Source: Dehalococcoidia bacterium (lineage in GTDB: Bacteria; Chloroflexota; Dehalococcoidia; GIF9; AB-539-J10). Taken from it: a stretch of DNA of 47,121 nt. Shown one piece after another: positions 34,163 to 42,552 of this stretch. The translations under genes were made by a program, and so were the position numbers. The stretch spans positions 1-47,121 of the forward strand of contig JAFGFT010000006.1 in NCBI GenBank assembly GCA_016930935.1, given 5' to 3'. Position 1 is the stretch's first letter. Each line of letters begins with the position of its first letter. The notes beneath the pieces were generated by a model that made no database searches, was not told the DNA's origin, and was given only the letters and a program-made list of their open reading frames with translations.

Positions 34163-34622
34163 CGTCCACCTCCTCCGCGTCCAAACCGTCATTTCAGGTA
34201 TACGACATGACGGTTAGAGTGTCAAACGACGCATAAGGGACACCGAGCAGCAGGTGTGGGGGATTGTGGAGACACCCTCCCCAATTGGAGAATAACAGGG
34301 AATCTGATGGCCGCAGGCATCGTGCAGAGAAGAGGAGTCCTGTCCGGCGCGGATTCCACCCGGAGCAACAGCATCGGAATAGCGAGGTCGTGCTGACGGT
34401 GTTGTATCACATCGCCATGCGTGAGAGAGGTGTCCTGCCACTGCTGTTGGTGCCGTCGAGCGGTACGCTCACCGGTCTCAGTGGCGCACCCTTGACAGGG
34501 GTATGGCGATGTATACGCTGGTGAGAAGCCCCCAGGGCTCCTCCCCGTACAGTCTCGGGGGGGGTAGGGTGCCTGTCACGGCAGGCCGTGAGCAGGCGGG
34601 GGGATGTATCCTGGTATTCCGG
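34163..34622. other. Gene-free region with a strong hairpin downstream of the greA fusion
   Basis: No supported gene. A hairpin at 34,571-34,597 (GCCTGTCACGG, loop CAGG, CCGTGAGCAGGC, one bulge) lies just past the minus-strand greA-fusion stop. It lacks a U tract, so intrinsic termination is only possible. Confidence 0.4.
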
Positions 34623-35417
34623 CTACTTGCTTCCGTTATGGTCGCATCGCTCGACCACGTACTTGAAGGTACCTGCCGGCGCAACGAACTCGCATTCGTC
34701 TCCTGACACTTTGCCGATAATGGACTTGCCGATGGGGGAAGATGCGGAGAGCCTGCCGTTTGCCGGGCTTGACTCACGAGTGTCCACCAGTTTGTAGGTA
34801 AGTACGGTGCCCTTGGCGACGTCTGTGAGCTTCACGGTATCGCCGATGCCTATGGAGTCACGTACGCCATTCTCATCAACGATTGTGGCATTGGAGAGGG
34901 TCTGCTCAATCTCAAGTATCTTGCCTTCCAGGATTGATTTCTGCTCCCTGGCGGCTTGCAGAGGCGCGTTCTCCCTGAAGTCCTTGTCAGCCGCGGCTGT
35001 ACGCATCTGGTCTGTGACGACGACCCGTTGAGCCAGAAGGTCTTCCAGTTCGGTCTTCAAGGATTCGATGCCCTCTCGGGTCACTTGCGCGCTTCTGGAG
35101 GGCGTGCCTGTTGCGTTCCTTGGGGCGGTATTGGGGTCCTTCCTGACTTTGACGTGACTAGACAATCCCCTGGGCGTCAGTCGCTTCTTGTATGCGTAGC
35201 TGAAGAACCCTCTGAGGGCCGCTGCCTGACCTGTCACAACTGTCTGGCAGTAACCATCGACGTCACGCGGACGTATGGCACCGACAGAGCGGTGTCTGCC
35301 ATACCAGCGGGCAAAGTTCTGCACTGCCGCCTCATGTGATTGCCTCTTGGCGCCATCCAGACTGGCGAGGTATCCAACAAGCGCCATCTCTACTGTAATG
35401 TCCTGTGGTTCAACCAT
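34623..35417 (-). CDS. greA: GreA-type transcription factor fused to a recombinase SAM-like domain
   Basis: This 264-aa protein starts at ATG 35,417 with AGGAGG eight bases upstream, overlapping speB by 28 bp. Residues 111-172 form the GreA coiled coil. The tip motif DFREN (146-150) keeps the catalytic Asp and Glu seen in GreA (DLSEN). Residues 175-262 are the FKBP-like domain with SPIGKSIIGKVSGDE and APAGT. Residues 1-92 look like the N-terminal core-binding domain of tyrosine recombinases (QNFARWYGRH, LRGFFSYAYKKRL), joined by a Pro/Thr-rich linker. GreA rescues backtracked RNA polymerase; the added domain might bind DNA. GreA function is likely, the N-terminal role is unknown. Confidence 0.88.
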   Translation of the reverse strand: MVEPQDITVEMALVGYLASLDGAKRQSHEAAVQNFARWYGRHRSVGAIRPRDVDGYCQTVVTGQAAALRGFFSYAYKKRLTPRGLSSHVKVRKDPNTAPRNATGTPSRSAQVTREGIESLKTELEDLLAQRVVVTDQMRTAAADKDFRENAPLQAAREQKSILEGKILEIEQTLSNATIVDENGVRDSIGIGDTVKLTDVAKGTVLTYKLVDTRESSPANGRLSASSPIGKSIIGKVSGDECEFVAPAGTFKYVVERCDHNGSK

Positions 35418-36367
35418 GCCGAAGAGGCCTCCTGTTCCGTGCGTTGTGCACGGGTGTCGTTATTTGATTCTCCGAGTGTATGTAACCAGCTATAGCCTAT
35501 GAGCCGATAGATGAGCTTCGCGAGCATGTAGGCAGACGGCGCCGCGCCCGCCTCCCTGGGGCAGAACTCAACCACATCGAAACCTACTATGGTGCGTGTG
35601 CGCGCCACGGGTTCGAGAACCTGCCACACGTCGTCCCATGTGAGACCTCCCGGCTCAGGAGTGCCCACCCACGGTAGTATGCTGCTATCGAAAACATCGG
35701 CGTCGATGGTGATGTAGACCGAGTCTGTCAGATGGGAGAGAGCGGCAGGAAGCCACTCTGAGGATGGTTTCTTTGGAGGCCAGAACACCACTGGAAGGTT
35801 GTTTTCCTTGATGTGGTGGTTCTCAGCGCTGGACAGACTTCTGATTCCAATCTGCACCGCAGGGCATATCTCGCGTACGCGGCGCATGACCGTGGCCTGA
35901 CTTACGCGTGCGCCAAGGTAGTCATTGCGCAGATCCGAGTGAGCATCAAGTTGCAGTACTGACAGGTCCGGATAGCGTGCGGCAAGCGCGCGGACCGCGC
36001 CAAGTGAGATGGTGTGTTCTCCTCCAACCAACACCGGCACCTTCCCTTCATCCAGCCACCGGCCGACCTCGGCCTCAACCTTATCAGTCATGGATTGCGG
36101 TCCGGACATGTCGGGCGCCATCTCCTCTGCGGTGTAGATGCCTGCCTCTGACACGTCGGTGTCTATGGCGCAATCATACAGTTCGAGCAATCGGGAACTG
36201 TCTATGATGCTGAACGGGGCGTGGCGCGTGCCTGACAACCACTCAGTGGTCGCTTCATAGGGGACGGGTAGTACCACGTAGCGGGATGAGAGTCTGTCTT
36301 GTGTGGACGAAGGAAGGCCTGCAAAAGAGAAGCCTGACTGAGTAAGACCGGTCCCTTCATGCCCCAT
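35390..36367 (-). CDS. speB: Agmatinase/ureohydrolase
   Basis: Mn2+-dependent hydrolysis of agmatine to putrescine and urea, in polyamine synthesis. The 325-aa protein from ATG 36,367 shows the three metal motifs VLVGGEHTIS, LQLDAHSDLRNDY and TIDADVFDSS. The start lies inside the end of speD (11-bp overlap) and the 3' end overlaps the greA fusion, so speD, speB and greA are one transcription unit. A frame up to 36,430 would add residues within speD and is not preferred. Arginase-family members with other guanidino substrates cannot be fully excluded, but speD next door supports polyamines. Confidence 0.92.
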   Translation of the reverse strand: MGHEGTGLTQSGFSFAGLPSSTQDRLSSRYVVLPVPYEATTEWLSGTRHAPFSIIDSSRLLELYDCAIDTDVSEAGIYTAEEMAPDMSGPQSMTDKVEAEVGRWLDEGKVPVLVGGEHTISLGAVRALAARYPDLSVLQLDAHSDLRNDYLGARVSQATVMRRVREICPAVQIGIRSLSSAENHHIKENNLPVVFWPPKKPSSEWLPAALSHLTDSVYITIDADVFDSSILPWVGTPEPGGLTWDDVWQVLEPVARTRTIVGFDVVEFCPREAGAAPSAYMLAKLIYRLIGYSWLHTLGESNNDTRAQRTEQEASSAWLNHRTLQ

Positions 36368-36755
36368 GGTATTTGAAAGGTGAGGGATTCTCGGACCTCG
36401 CACCGGGAGGCGACCATCCGCGCTCCGCAAGCGACACCCGTGATTTTGTCATTTTGAAACGTTTTCGAAGGTCTTCGGCTGCGACGTCGGTGTCGAAATC
36501 TTTGCACGAGAACACGTCGACGTTCACGTAGGATTGTTCAACGAACGTGTGTATCGCAATGTGACTTTCTGCCAGGAATACGAACCCTGATATGCCCCAT
36601 TCCTCAGGTTCGCAATCATCATAACGAATCACATAGGGCTCAGAAATCCTGGTCATTGAGATGCGACCGGGATACTCGGCAAGTACCTGTCGAAGATGCT
36701 CTTCGTCTTCGAGCAGCTCTTTGTTCTCACAATATCCATCAATCAATAAATGCAT
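36357..36755 (-). CDS. speD: S-adenosylmethionine decarboxylase proenzyme
   Basis: This pyruvoyl enzyme makes decarboxylated SAM, the aminopropyl donor for spermidine. The 132-aa proenzyme has the cleavage motif FLAESHIAIHT with S64 as the residue that becomes the pyruvoyl group, H69, and C84 in VDVFSCKDF. It belongs to the small bacterial class 1B. The C-terminal extension (about 105-132) is Arg/Ser/Pro-rich. It lies 60 bp downstream of thiC and overlaps speB by 11 bp. No spermidine synthase is seen in the window. Confidence 0.95.
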   Translation of the reverse strand: MHLLIDGYCENKELLEDEEHLRQVLAEYPGRISMTRISEPYVIRYDDCEPEEWGISGFVFLAESHIAIHTFVEQSYVNVDVFSCKDFDTDVAAEDLRKRFKMTKSRVSLAERGWSPPGARSENPSPFKYHGA

Positions 36756-36814
36756 AGAACACCCTCACACAACTATTCGGTAGTGACGCTTGTTGCCGTC
36801 GCAGGGGACAAGGG

Positions 36815-38128
36815 TCACAAAGACGGACGGTTCGGACGCACGGCGGGAGACACGCCCAGATACTTCTCAACAATCTCCATCGCGCAGTACTTGCCGCACA
36901 TACTACATGCCTGATCCTGGGTGGGAGTCTTGAGGTGTCGCTTTCGCGCGAGGTCAGGAACAAGCGCCAGTTCAGCTTGAGTAGTCCAGTCAAGGCTCTT
37001 TCGTGCCTGAGACATCTTCCGGTCCCACGCTGCTGCACCGCGGACGCCCTTCGCCATATCGGCCGCGTGTGCGGCAATCATTGAGGCGATTACGCCATCA
37101 CGGACGTCGTCTTCGTCAGGTAGACCAAGGTGCTCGGATGGTGTCACGTAGCACAGGAAGTCCGCACCTGCGGACGCTGCGATGGCGCCGCCAATCGCAC
37201 CCGTGATGTGGTCATATCCGGCACCGATATCTGTTACGAGAGGCCCGAGTACATAGAACGGAGCACCCTGACAGATGGTCTTCTCCATCTGTACATTGGC
37301 TACAATCTGGTCTATGGGCACATGACCGGGGCCCTCGACGAACACCTGGACATTCCCTTCACGTGCCCGTTGCACAAGTTCACCCAGCAGGATCAGTTCC
37401 TGGAACTGTGCTCTATCGCTTGCATCGGCCGTGCAGCCGGGGCGCAGGCCATCGCCCAGGCTGAGGGCGAAATCGTACTTTCTGGCCATTTCAAGAAGCC
37501 GGTCGTAATACTCAAAGAAAGGATTCTCTTGCTCGTTGTGGAGCATCCATGCAGTGAGGAACGCTCCCCCTCGGGATACGATGTTGGTGACTCTGCCCTG
37601 CATCCTGAGACGCTCGATGGTGGACTGTGTCACGCCACAGTGGATGGTCATAAAGTCCACGCCGTCTCTGGCATGGGATTCAACGGCATCAAACAAGTCC
37701 TCAACCGTCAGGTCTACGATTGCGCCACGCGTCTCGATGGCCTGGATTCCGGCCTGGTAGATGGGGACCGTGCCGAAGGGTACCGTGCACTCAGAAATCA
37801 GTGTGCGCCTGGTAGCGGTTATATCGCCACCGGTGCTGAGGTCCATCATCGCGTCAGCGCCTGACAGAATGGCAACGCGCATCTTGCGCAGTTCAGCGTC
37901 GACATCACACGAGTCCGAAGACGTGCCGATGTTGGCGTTCACTTTTGTGCGAAGGCCTTTGCCCACACCGCGAGGTTCGAGACAGGTATGAAGAGGGTTA
38001 GCTGGGATGACGATTGTTCCGTCGATGACTCCCGACGCTACCTGCTCTGCAGGAACACCTTCCGCACGAGCGACGATGTCGATCTCGGGGGTCGAAGAAC
38101 CTGTTTTTGCGCGTTCGATTAGAGTCAT
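36815..38128 (-). CDS. thiC: Phosphomethylpyrimidine synthase
   Basis: This radical-SAM enzyme converts aminoimidazole ribotide to HMP-phosphate for thiamine synthesis. About 437 aa from ATG 38,128. Characteristic text includes KVNANIGTSSD, DLSTGGDI, FMTIHCGVT, SLGDGLRPGC and VEGPGHVPIDQI. The C-terminal 4Fe-4S motif is CSMCGKYC. The longer frame to 38,227 lacks homologous-looking sequence. No Shine-Dalgarno is obvious. No TPP riboswitch is visible in the ~107 bp upstream. Confidence 0.97.
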   Translation of the reverse strand: MTLIERAKTGSSTPEIDIVARAEGVPAEQVASGVIDGTIVIPANPLHTCLEPRGVGKGLRTKVNANIGTSSDSCDVDAELRKMRVAILSGADAMMDLSTGGDITATRRTLISECTVPFGTVPIYQAGIQAIETRGAIVDLTVEDLFDAVESHARDGVDFMTIHCGVTQSTIERLRMQGRVTNIVSRGGAFLTAWMLHNEQENPFFEYYDRLLEMARKYDFALSLGDGLRPGCTADASDRAQFQELILLGELVQRAREGNVQVFVEGPGHVPIDQIVANVQMEKTICQGAPFYVLGPLVTDIGAGYDHITGAIGGAIAASAGADFLCYVTPSEHLGLPDEDDVRDGVIASMIAAHAADMAKGVRGAAAWDRKMSQARKSLDWTTQAELALVPDLARKRHLKTPTQDQACSMCGKYCAMEIVEKYLGVSPAVRPNRPSL

Positions 38129-38234
38129 ATTAAAGGAGTCGTGAACGGCCTGATACCTGACCGTCACTGATGAATAATCTACCACACCAGCCGCTACGGA
38201 TGCAAACGAGACGAGAGTGAAAACCACTCGTCGG

Positions 38235-39893
38235 CTACATCTGCTCGGGAGCTGACACGCCCATCAGCGCAAGCGTCCTGGCAAGCACGATCTTCGTTGC
38301 TTTGGCCAGACCGATTCGTGCCTGCGTCAGTTCGGCGTTGTCAGAAAGGACTCTGCATTGTTTGTAGAATGCGTGAAACGCGGTAGCCAGTTCCTGTGCG
38401 TAGTGGGGCAGGTGATGTGGCTCCAGTGTGCGGGCCACCTCATCGACAATCTCGGGAAGCCTGGAGAGGACCCTCAGCAGGGCGAGTTCGGCCTCATCCG
38501 TCAGCAGGTCGGGGTTGCCGGGTTCTTCGCTCAGGCCCCGTTCCTTCGCGTTCCTGAGGATGCTGGCAATTCGGGCGTATGCGTACTGCACGTAGTACAC
38601 GGGATTGTCCGCGGACTGTTTCGTGGCGAGTTCAATATCAAAGTCCATCTGGCTGTCGGCCGACCGGGAGAGGAAGATGTAGCGGCAGGCATCTGCCCCT
38701 ACTTCTTCAACCAGTTCACCGAGGGCAACGACATCGCCGCTGCGCTTGGACGCGCGGACGATTTCCTTTCCCCTTCTCAAAGTCACGAGCTGACAGGTGA
38801 GAACCGTGAGTTGCTCAGGGTCTTTCCCGAGCGTCTTTACCACGGCCTTCATTCTCGGTATGTGGCCCTGGTGGTCTGCCCCCCAGATATCGATGACCCT
38901 GTCGAAACCACGTTTGACCAGTTTGTCGTAGTGGTAGGCGACGTCTGATGCGAAGTAGGTCGGAGTCTTGTCCGTACGTACCAGGACATTGTCTTTGTCT
39001 TCACCGAGGAGGCTCGACTCAAACCATATCGCGCCCTCACGCTCCGCGATGTAGCCGCGTTCGCGCAGGATATCCATCACGTGCTGGTATTCGCCGGACG
39101 CGTAGAGGGACTTCTCACTGAACCAGTTGTCGAATTCCACGTTCAGAGATAGCAGGTCTTTGCGAATGCCTTCCGTGAGCGTCACAGTGGCGATATCCGC
39201 GAGCGCTTGAGCCGCTTCCTGTTCGGGCATGTCTGCGAACTGTCGCCCGTGTGTCTCGACTATGGCGCGGGCCAGGTCGACCACGTAGTCTCCCATGTAG
39301 CCGTCGGACGCCACTTCAACGGCGTCGCCCAACTGCTGCCGGTAGCGGGCGTAGAGAGACCGTCCGAAGGTGCGAATCTGATTCCCCGTGTCGTTCAGGT
39401 AGTACTCTCTCTCGACGACGTATCCCGCCGCCACGAGTACGTTCGCCAGCGTACTGCCGAGGACAGCGCCCCTGCCGTGTCCCACATGGAGAGGGCCGGT
39501 CGGGTTCGCACTCACGAACTCAATCTGGACTTTCTCACCGGAAGCCGTCTTCGTATTGCCGTAGGTGTCCGGCGACTCCACTATCGTGTTCACAAGACCT
39601 GTCAGCCAGTTCTGTTTGAGTTCAAAATTGATGAAGCCGGGAGCGGCGATATTCACGGAGTCGATCTCGGACATCGGTTCGAGCTTGTCGACAATGACCT
39701 GTGCAAGCTGGAGGGGATTCATTCGAACCGAGCGTGCCAACCTCAGGGCGATTCCCGAAGCGAAGTCACCGTGTGTCGGGTCCTGCGGTCGTTCGATGAC
39801 GATATCCGGCAGGGTTGTGAATGCAATCTGGTCCGCTTTCTGGGCTGCCTCTATGGCACGCTGCAGTGCTTCTGCGAGCTTGACTCTTACCAT
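38235..39893 (-). CDS. argS: Arginyl-tRNA synthetase
   Basis: A class I aminoacyl-tRNA synthetase of 552 aa. It has the N-terminal Add1-like domain (1-105), a HIGH-equivalent HVGHGRG in SANPTGPLHVGHGRG, EREYYLNDTGNQI, TYFASDVAYHYDK and the anticodon-binding helical domain ending in ALMGVSAPEQM. It follows recG by seven bases on the same strand and 107 bp separate it from thiC. Complete and typical. Confidence 0.98.
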   Translation of the reverse strand: MVRVKLAEALQRAIEAAQKADQIAFTTLPDIVIERPQDPTHGDFASGIALRLARSVRMNPLQLAQVIVDKLEPMSEIDSVNIAAPGFINFELKQNWLTGLVNTIVESPDTYGNTKTASGEKVQIEFVSANPTGPLHVGHGRGAVLGSTLANVLVAAGYVVEREYYLNDTGNQIRTFGRSLYARYRQQLGDAVEVASDGYMGDYVVDLARAIVETHGRQFADMPEQEAAQALADIATVTLTEGIRKDLLSLNVEFDNWFSEKSLYASGEYQHVMDILRERGYIAEREGAIWFESSLLGEDKDNVLVRTDKTPTYFASDVAYHYDKLVKRGFDRVIDIWGADHQGHIPRMKAVVKTLGKDPEQLTVLTCQLVTLRRGKEIVRASKRSGDVVALGELVEEVGADACRYIFLSRSADSQMDFDIELATKQSADNPVYYVQYAYARIASILRNAKERGLSEEPGNPDLLTDEAELALLRVLSRLPEIVDEVARTLEPHHLPHYAQELATAFHAFYKQCRVLSDNAELTQARIGLAKATKIVLARTLALMGVSAPEQM

Positions 39894-39900
39894 TTCGTTC

Positions 39901-42402
39901 CTAACTCCACTCCACGTTGCTGCTCCAGAGGCGGTTCACCCTCTCTCTGACTGCAACGTATCTCGGCTCAGTGTCGAATCGCTCATCGCTGATTAAGTGT
40001 TGTGCTTCCTTTCGTGCTGTCTCCAACATGGAAAGGTCTGTAAGTGTAGCAACTTGGAGCTGTGGGAGGCCACTCTGGTTCGTGCCGAGGAAGTCGCCGG
40101 GGCCTCTCATCTTCATGTCGTAGTCCGCCAGCTCGAAACCATTGTTGGTGGATTCGAGGATTCGGAGCCGCTTGCGCGCGTCAGGGGATTCGGAATCTGA
40201 CACGACAACGCAGTTGCTCTTGTGTGCGCCGCGTCCGACTCTGCCCCGTAGCTGGTGCAATTGGGACAGTCCGAACCTTTCAGCGCCGAGGATGACCATG
40301 ACCGTCGCGTTGGGGACGTCAACCCCGACCTCGATGACAGTGGTGCTCACGAGGATATCTATGGCACCGTCCCGGAAGCTGCGCATTACCTTGTCCTTGT
40401 CCCGTGGATGCAACGCTCCGTGCAGCAGTCCGAGTCGCAGGTCAGGGAAGACCGATTGATGCAGATAGTCGAACTGTTCCTTTGCGGCGGCTGATTCCAA
40501 CTTCTCCGATTCGTTGATGAGCGGGCAGATGATGTATGCCTGTCGTCCCTCCTGGACCTGGCTCCTCAGGAATCGGTACAGTCTGTCCATCTGGCGTGAA
40601 GATATGACACTGGTCACGATTTCCTGTCTTCCCGGTGGAAGAGAGTCGATTACTGAGAGGTCCAGGTCTCCGTAGACCGTAAGAGCAAGGCTTCGGGGGA
40701 TAGGTGTGGCGGTCATGGCGAGGACGTGAGGATTGAACCCCTTCTGCCGAAGACCTCCACGCTGCATGACGCCGAACCTGTGCTGCTCATCCACAACTGC
40801 GAGGCCCAGCTGTTTGAATTCGGTAGTGCTCTGCACCAGCGCCTGTGTGCCAACGACGATGTCTATCTCTCCTGTTGAAAGACCGGCGTGTACGCGACGG
40901 CGGTTTGTGGCGCTCAGGCTGCCCGTCAATAGTGCGAGTGTGACAATACGTTGTCCTGAGATGTTGACCTGGAGAATCGGGTTGTCCCTGGTTGGTGTGC
41001 CACCATCGAGAGGTTCATCGACAGGTGAATCCTCGTGTTTCAGAAGCGACTCGAAGGTTCTGTAGTGCTGCTCAGCCAGGACCTCCGTGGGAGCCATGAG
41101 TGCGCCCTGCAATCCGCTGGCAACGGCCATGAGAAGCGCTGCAAGTGCCACGACAGTCTTGCCGCTGCCGACATCTCCCTGCAGCAGGCGCGACATGGCG
41201 ACTGGTTGTGCGATGTCGGCCATTATCTCTTTGAGTGCCCGTTGCTGTGGGGAGGTCAGATGGTAGGGCAAGTTGGCCAGGTATTCACGTAGCATGGAAT
41301 CGTCTGGAGACAAGGGGATTCCTGGCTGACTCCGCTGCCAGCGTTGCCTGGTCATGAGAAGGCCAAGCTGCAGCGCCAGCAATTCATCGAAGGTCAGTCG
41401 CTGTCGCGCCCTCGTCGCGCGCTCCATGTCTGTGGGGAAGTGTGCTTCATGGACGGATTCGGAAAGGGGCATGAGGTGGTTCCGGCTCAGGATATCCTCC
41501 GGCAGATACTCGGTCAGTTCGGCCGAGCCGAGTTGCAGGGCTTCCGTCATCCATCGTCTCATCTGACGTGAAGACAATCCGCGTGTGAGTGGATAGACGG
41601 GCACCAGCCTGCCGGTGTGGATGCCGGCTTTCTCAAGTGGCTCCCACTCGGGCGACTCCATCTGCTTCTGATTGCGGAAGTAGCTCACACGTCCGCTCAC
41701 GACGATTGAGGGGTGTGAGGCGAGGTTCTTTGCGACCCAGGGCTGGTTGAACCACACCAGTCTGATACTCCCGGTGTCATCAATCAGGTATGCTTCTGTG
41801 CCCCTGCGGCCACCAAACATGGTCAACCGTATCCTGGCAACGGAGCCGACGGCGGTCTGTTCCCTGTCGATTTCCAGTTGCCCCACACGTCTCGCCTGTG
41901 TGTAATCCAGGTACCTCCTGGGCAGGAGATACAGGAAATCAGTGAGTGTTGCGACACCCAGTTTACTGAGACTTTCCGCAGTCCTGGTGGATATTCCGCG
42001 AAGGACCGTGACCGGCCTGCCCCTGAGTTCCGTACCAGTGCGGGATGGTGTTGGGGGAGTGGTCGGCTGTGAGGTCGTTTCATCTGGAGAGAGATGACCA
42101 TCGGTGGCAGGGCTATTGGCCGAGCCGGAAACGGCCGATTCCACCCCTGTGACGACCATGCTTAGCAGTGTCTGTACCCGGTGTTCTCTCTGCGCGGCGT
42201 CCAGAGCCTTGTATGAGCCTTCACGCCGCCACAGCTCTTGAATGGCGCGTCTTATGCGGGCATCGTTCCATGATTGTTGTTGGTCGAGATGGCCTGACAG
42301 GAAGGCGTCAAGTCCGCCGATTACCGCAGTATCTTTGAAGCCCTTCTGGGTCTCGAGCACAAGAATCTTGTGCAGTGATTCAAGGATGTCTACGTCTGCC
42401 AT
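39901..42402 (-). CDS. recG: ATP-dependent DNA helicase RecG
   Basis: Branch migration and fork-rescue helicase of 833 aa. The N-terminal ~120 residues are an extra helical region with a Ser/Thr/Pro-rich linker, common in some phyla. The wedge/OB domain follows (GSVARIRLTMFGGRRG). Helicase motifs: QGDVGSGKTVV (Walker A), VVDEQHRFGV (DEQH box), AMTATPIPRSL (III) and IEVGVDVPNA with QLRGRVGRG (V-VI). The C-terminal MKMRGPGDFLGTNQSG is diagnostic of RecG. It shares a transcription unit with argS. Confidence 0.98.
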   Translation of the reverse strand: MADVDILESLHKILVLETQKGFKDTAVIGGLDAFLSGHLDQQQSWNDARIRRAIQELWRREGSYKALDAAQREHRVQTLLSMVVTGVESAVSGSANSPATDGHLSPDETTSQPTTPPTPSRTGTELRGRPVTVLRGISTRTAESLSKLGVATLTDFLYLLPRRYLDYTQARRVGQLEIDREQTAVGSVARIRLTMFGGRRGTEAYLIDDTGSIRLVWFNQPWVAKNLASHPSIVVSGRVSYFRNQKQMESPEWEPLEKAGIHTGRLVPVYPLTRGLSSRQMRRWMTEALQLGSAELTEYLPEDILSRNHLMPLSESVHEAHFPTDMERATRARQRLTFDELLALQLGLLMTRQRWQRSQPGIPLSPDDSMLREYLANLPYHLTSPQQRALKEIMADIAQPVAMSRLLQGDVGSGKTVVALAALLMAVASGLQGALMAPTEVLAEQHYRTFESLLKHEDSPVDEPLDGGTPTRDNPILQVNISGQRIVTLALLTGSLSATNRRRVHAGLSTGEIDIVVGTQALVQSTTEFKQLGLAVVDEQHRFGVMQRGGLRQKGFNPHVLAMTATPIPRSLALTVYGDLDLSVIDSLPPGRQEIVTSVISSRQMDRLYRFLRSQVQEGRQAYIICPLINESEKLESAAAKEQFDYLHQSVFPDLRLGLLHGALHPRDKDKVMRSFRDGAIDILVSTTVIEVGVDVPNATVMVILGAERFGLSQLHQLRGRVGRGAHKSNCVVVSDSESPDARKRLRILESTNNGFELADYDMKMRGPGDFLGTNQSGLPQLQVATLTDLSMLETARKEAQHLISDERFDTEPRYVAVRERVNRLWSSNVEWS

Positions 42403-42552
42403 GATGACTCACCCGCGACTCGCGGGAAGGTGCGTTGGTGCTGGGATAGCGCAGGTTCGAGAAGGCGTGGCAGCATAAACCGGAAGGAGAAACAGAAATC
42501 GGGGTGCAGGGGTGCGGCACGACCTGCAGGTGTGGACAGGTCTATGCAGGCG

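Noticed and set aside
38129-38234. TPP riboswitch upstream of thiC
   Set aside because: I looked for the CTGAGA...ACC(T)GA pattern on the minus strand and did not find it.
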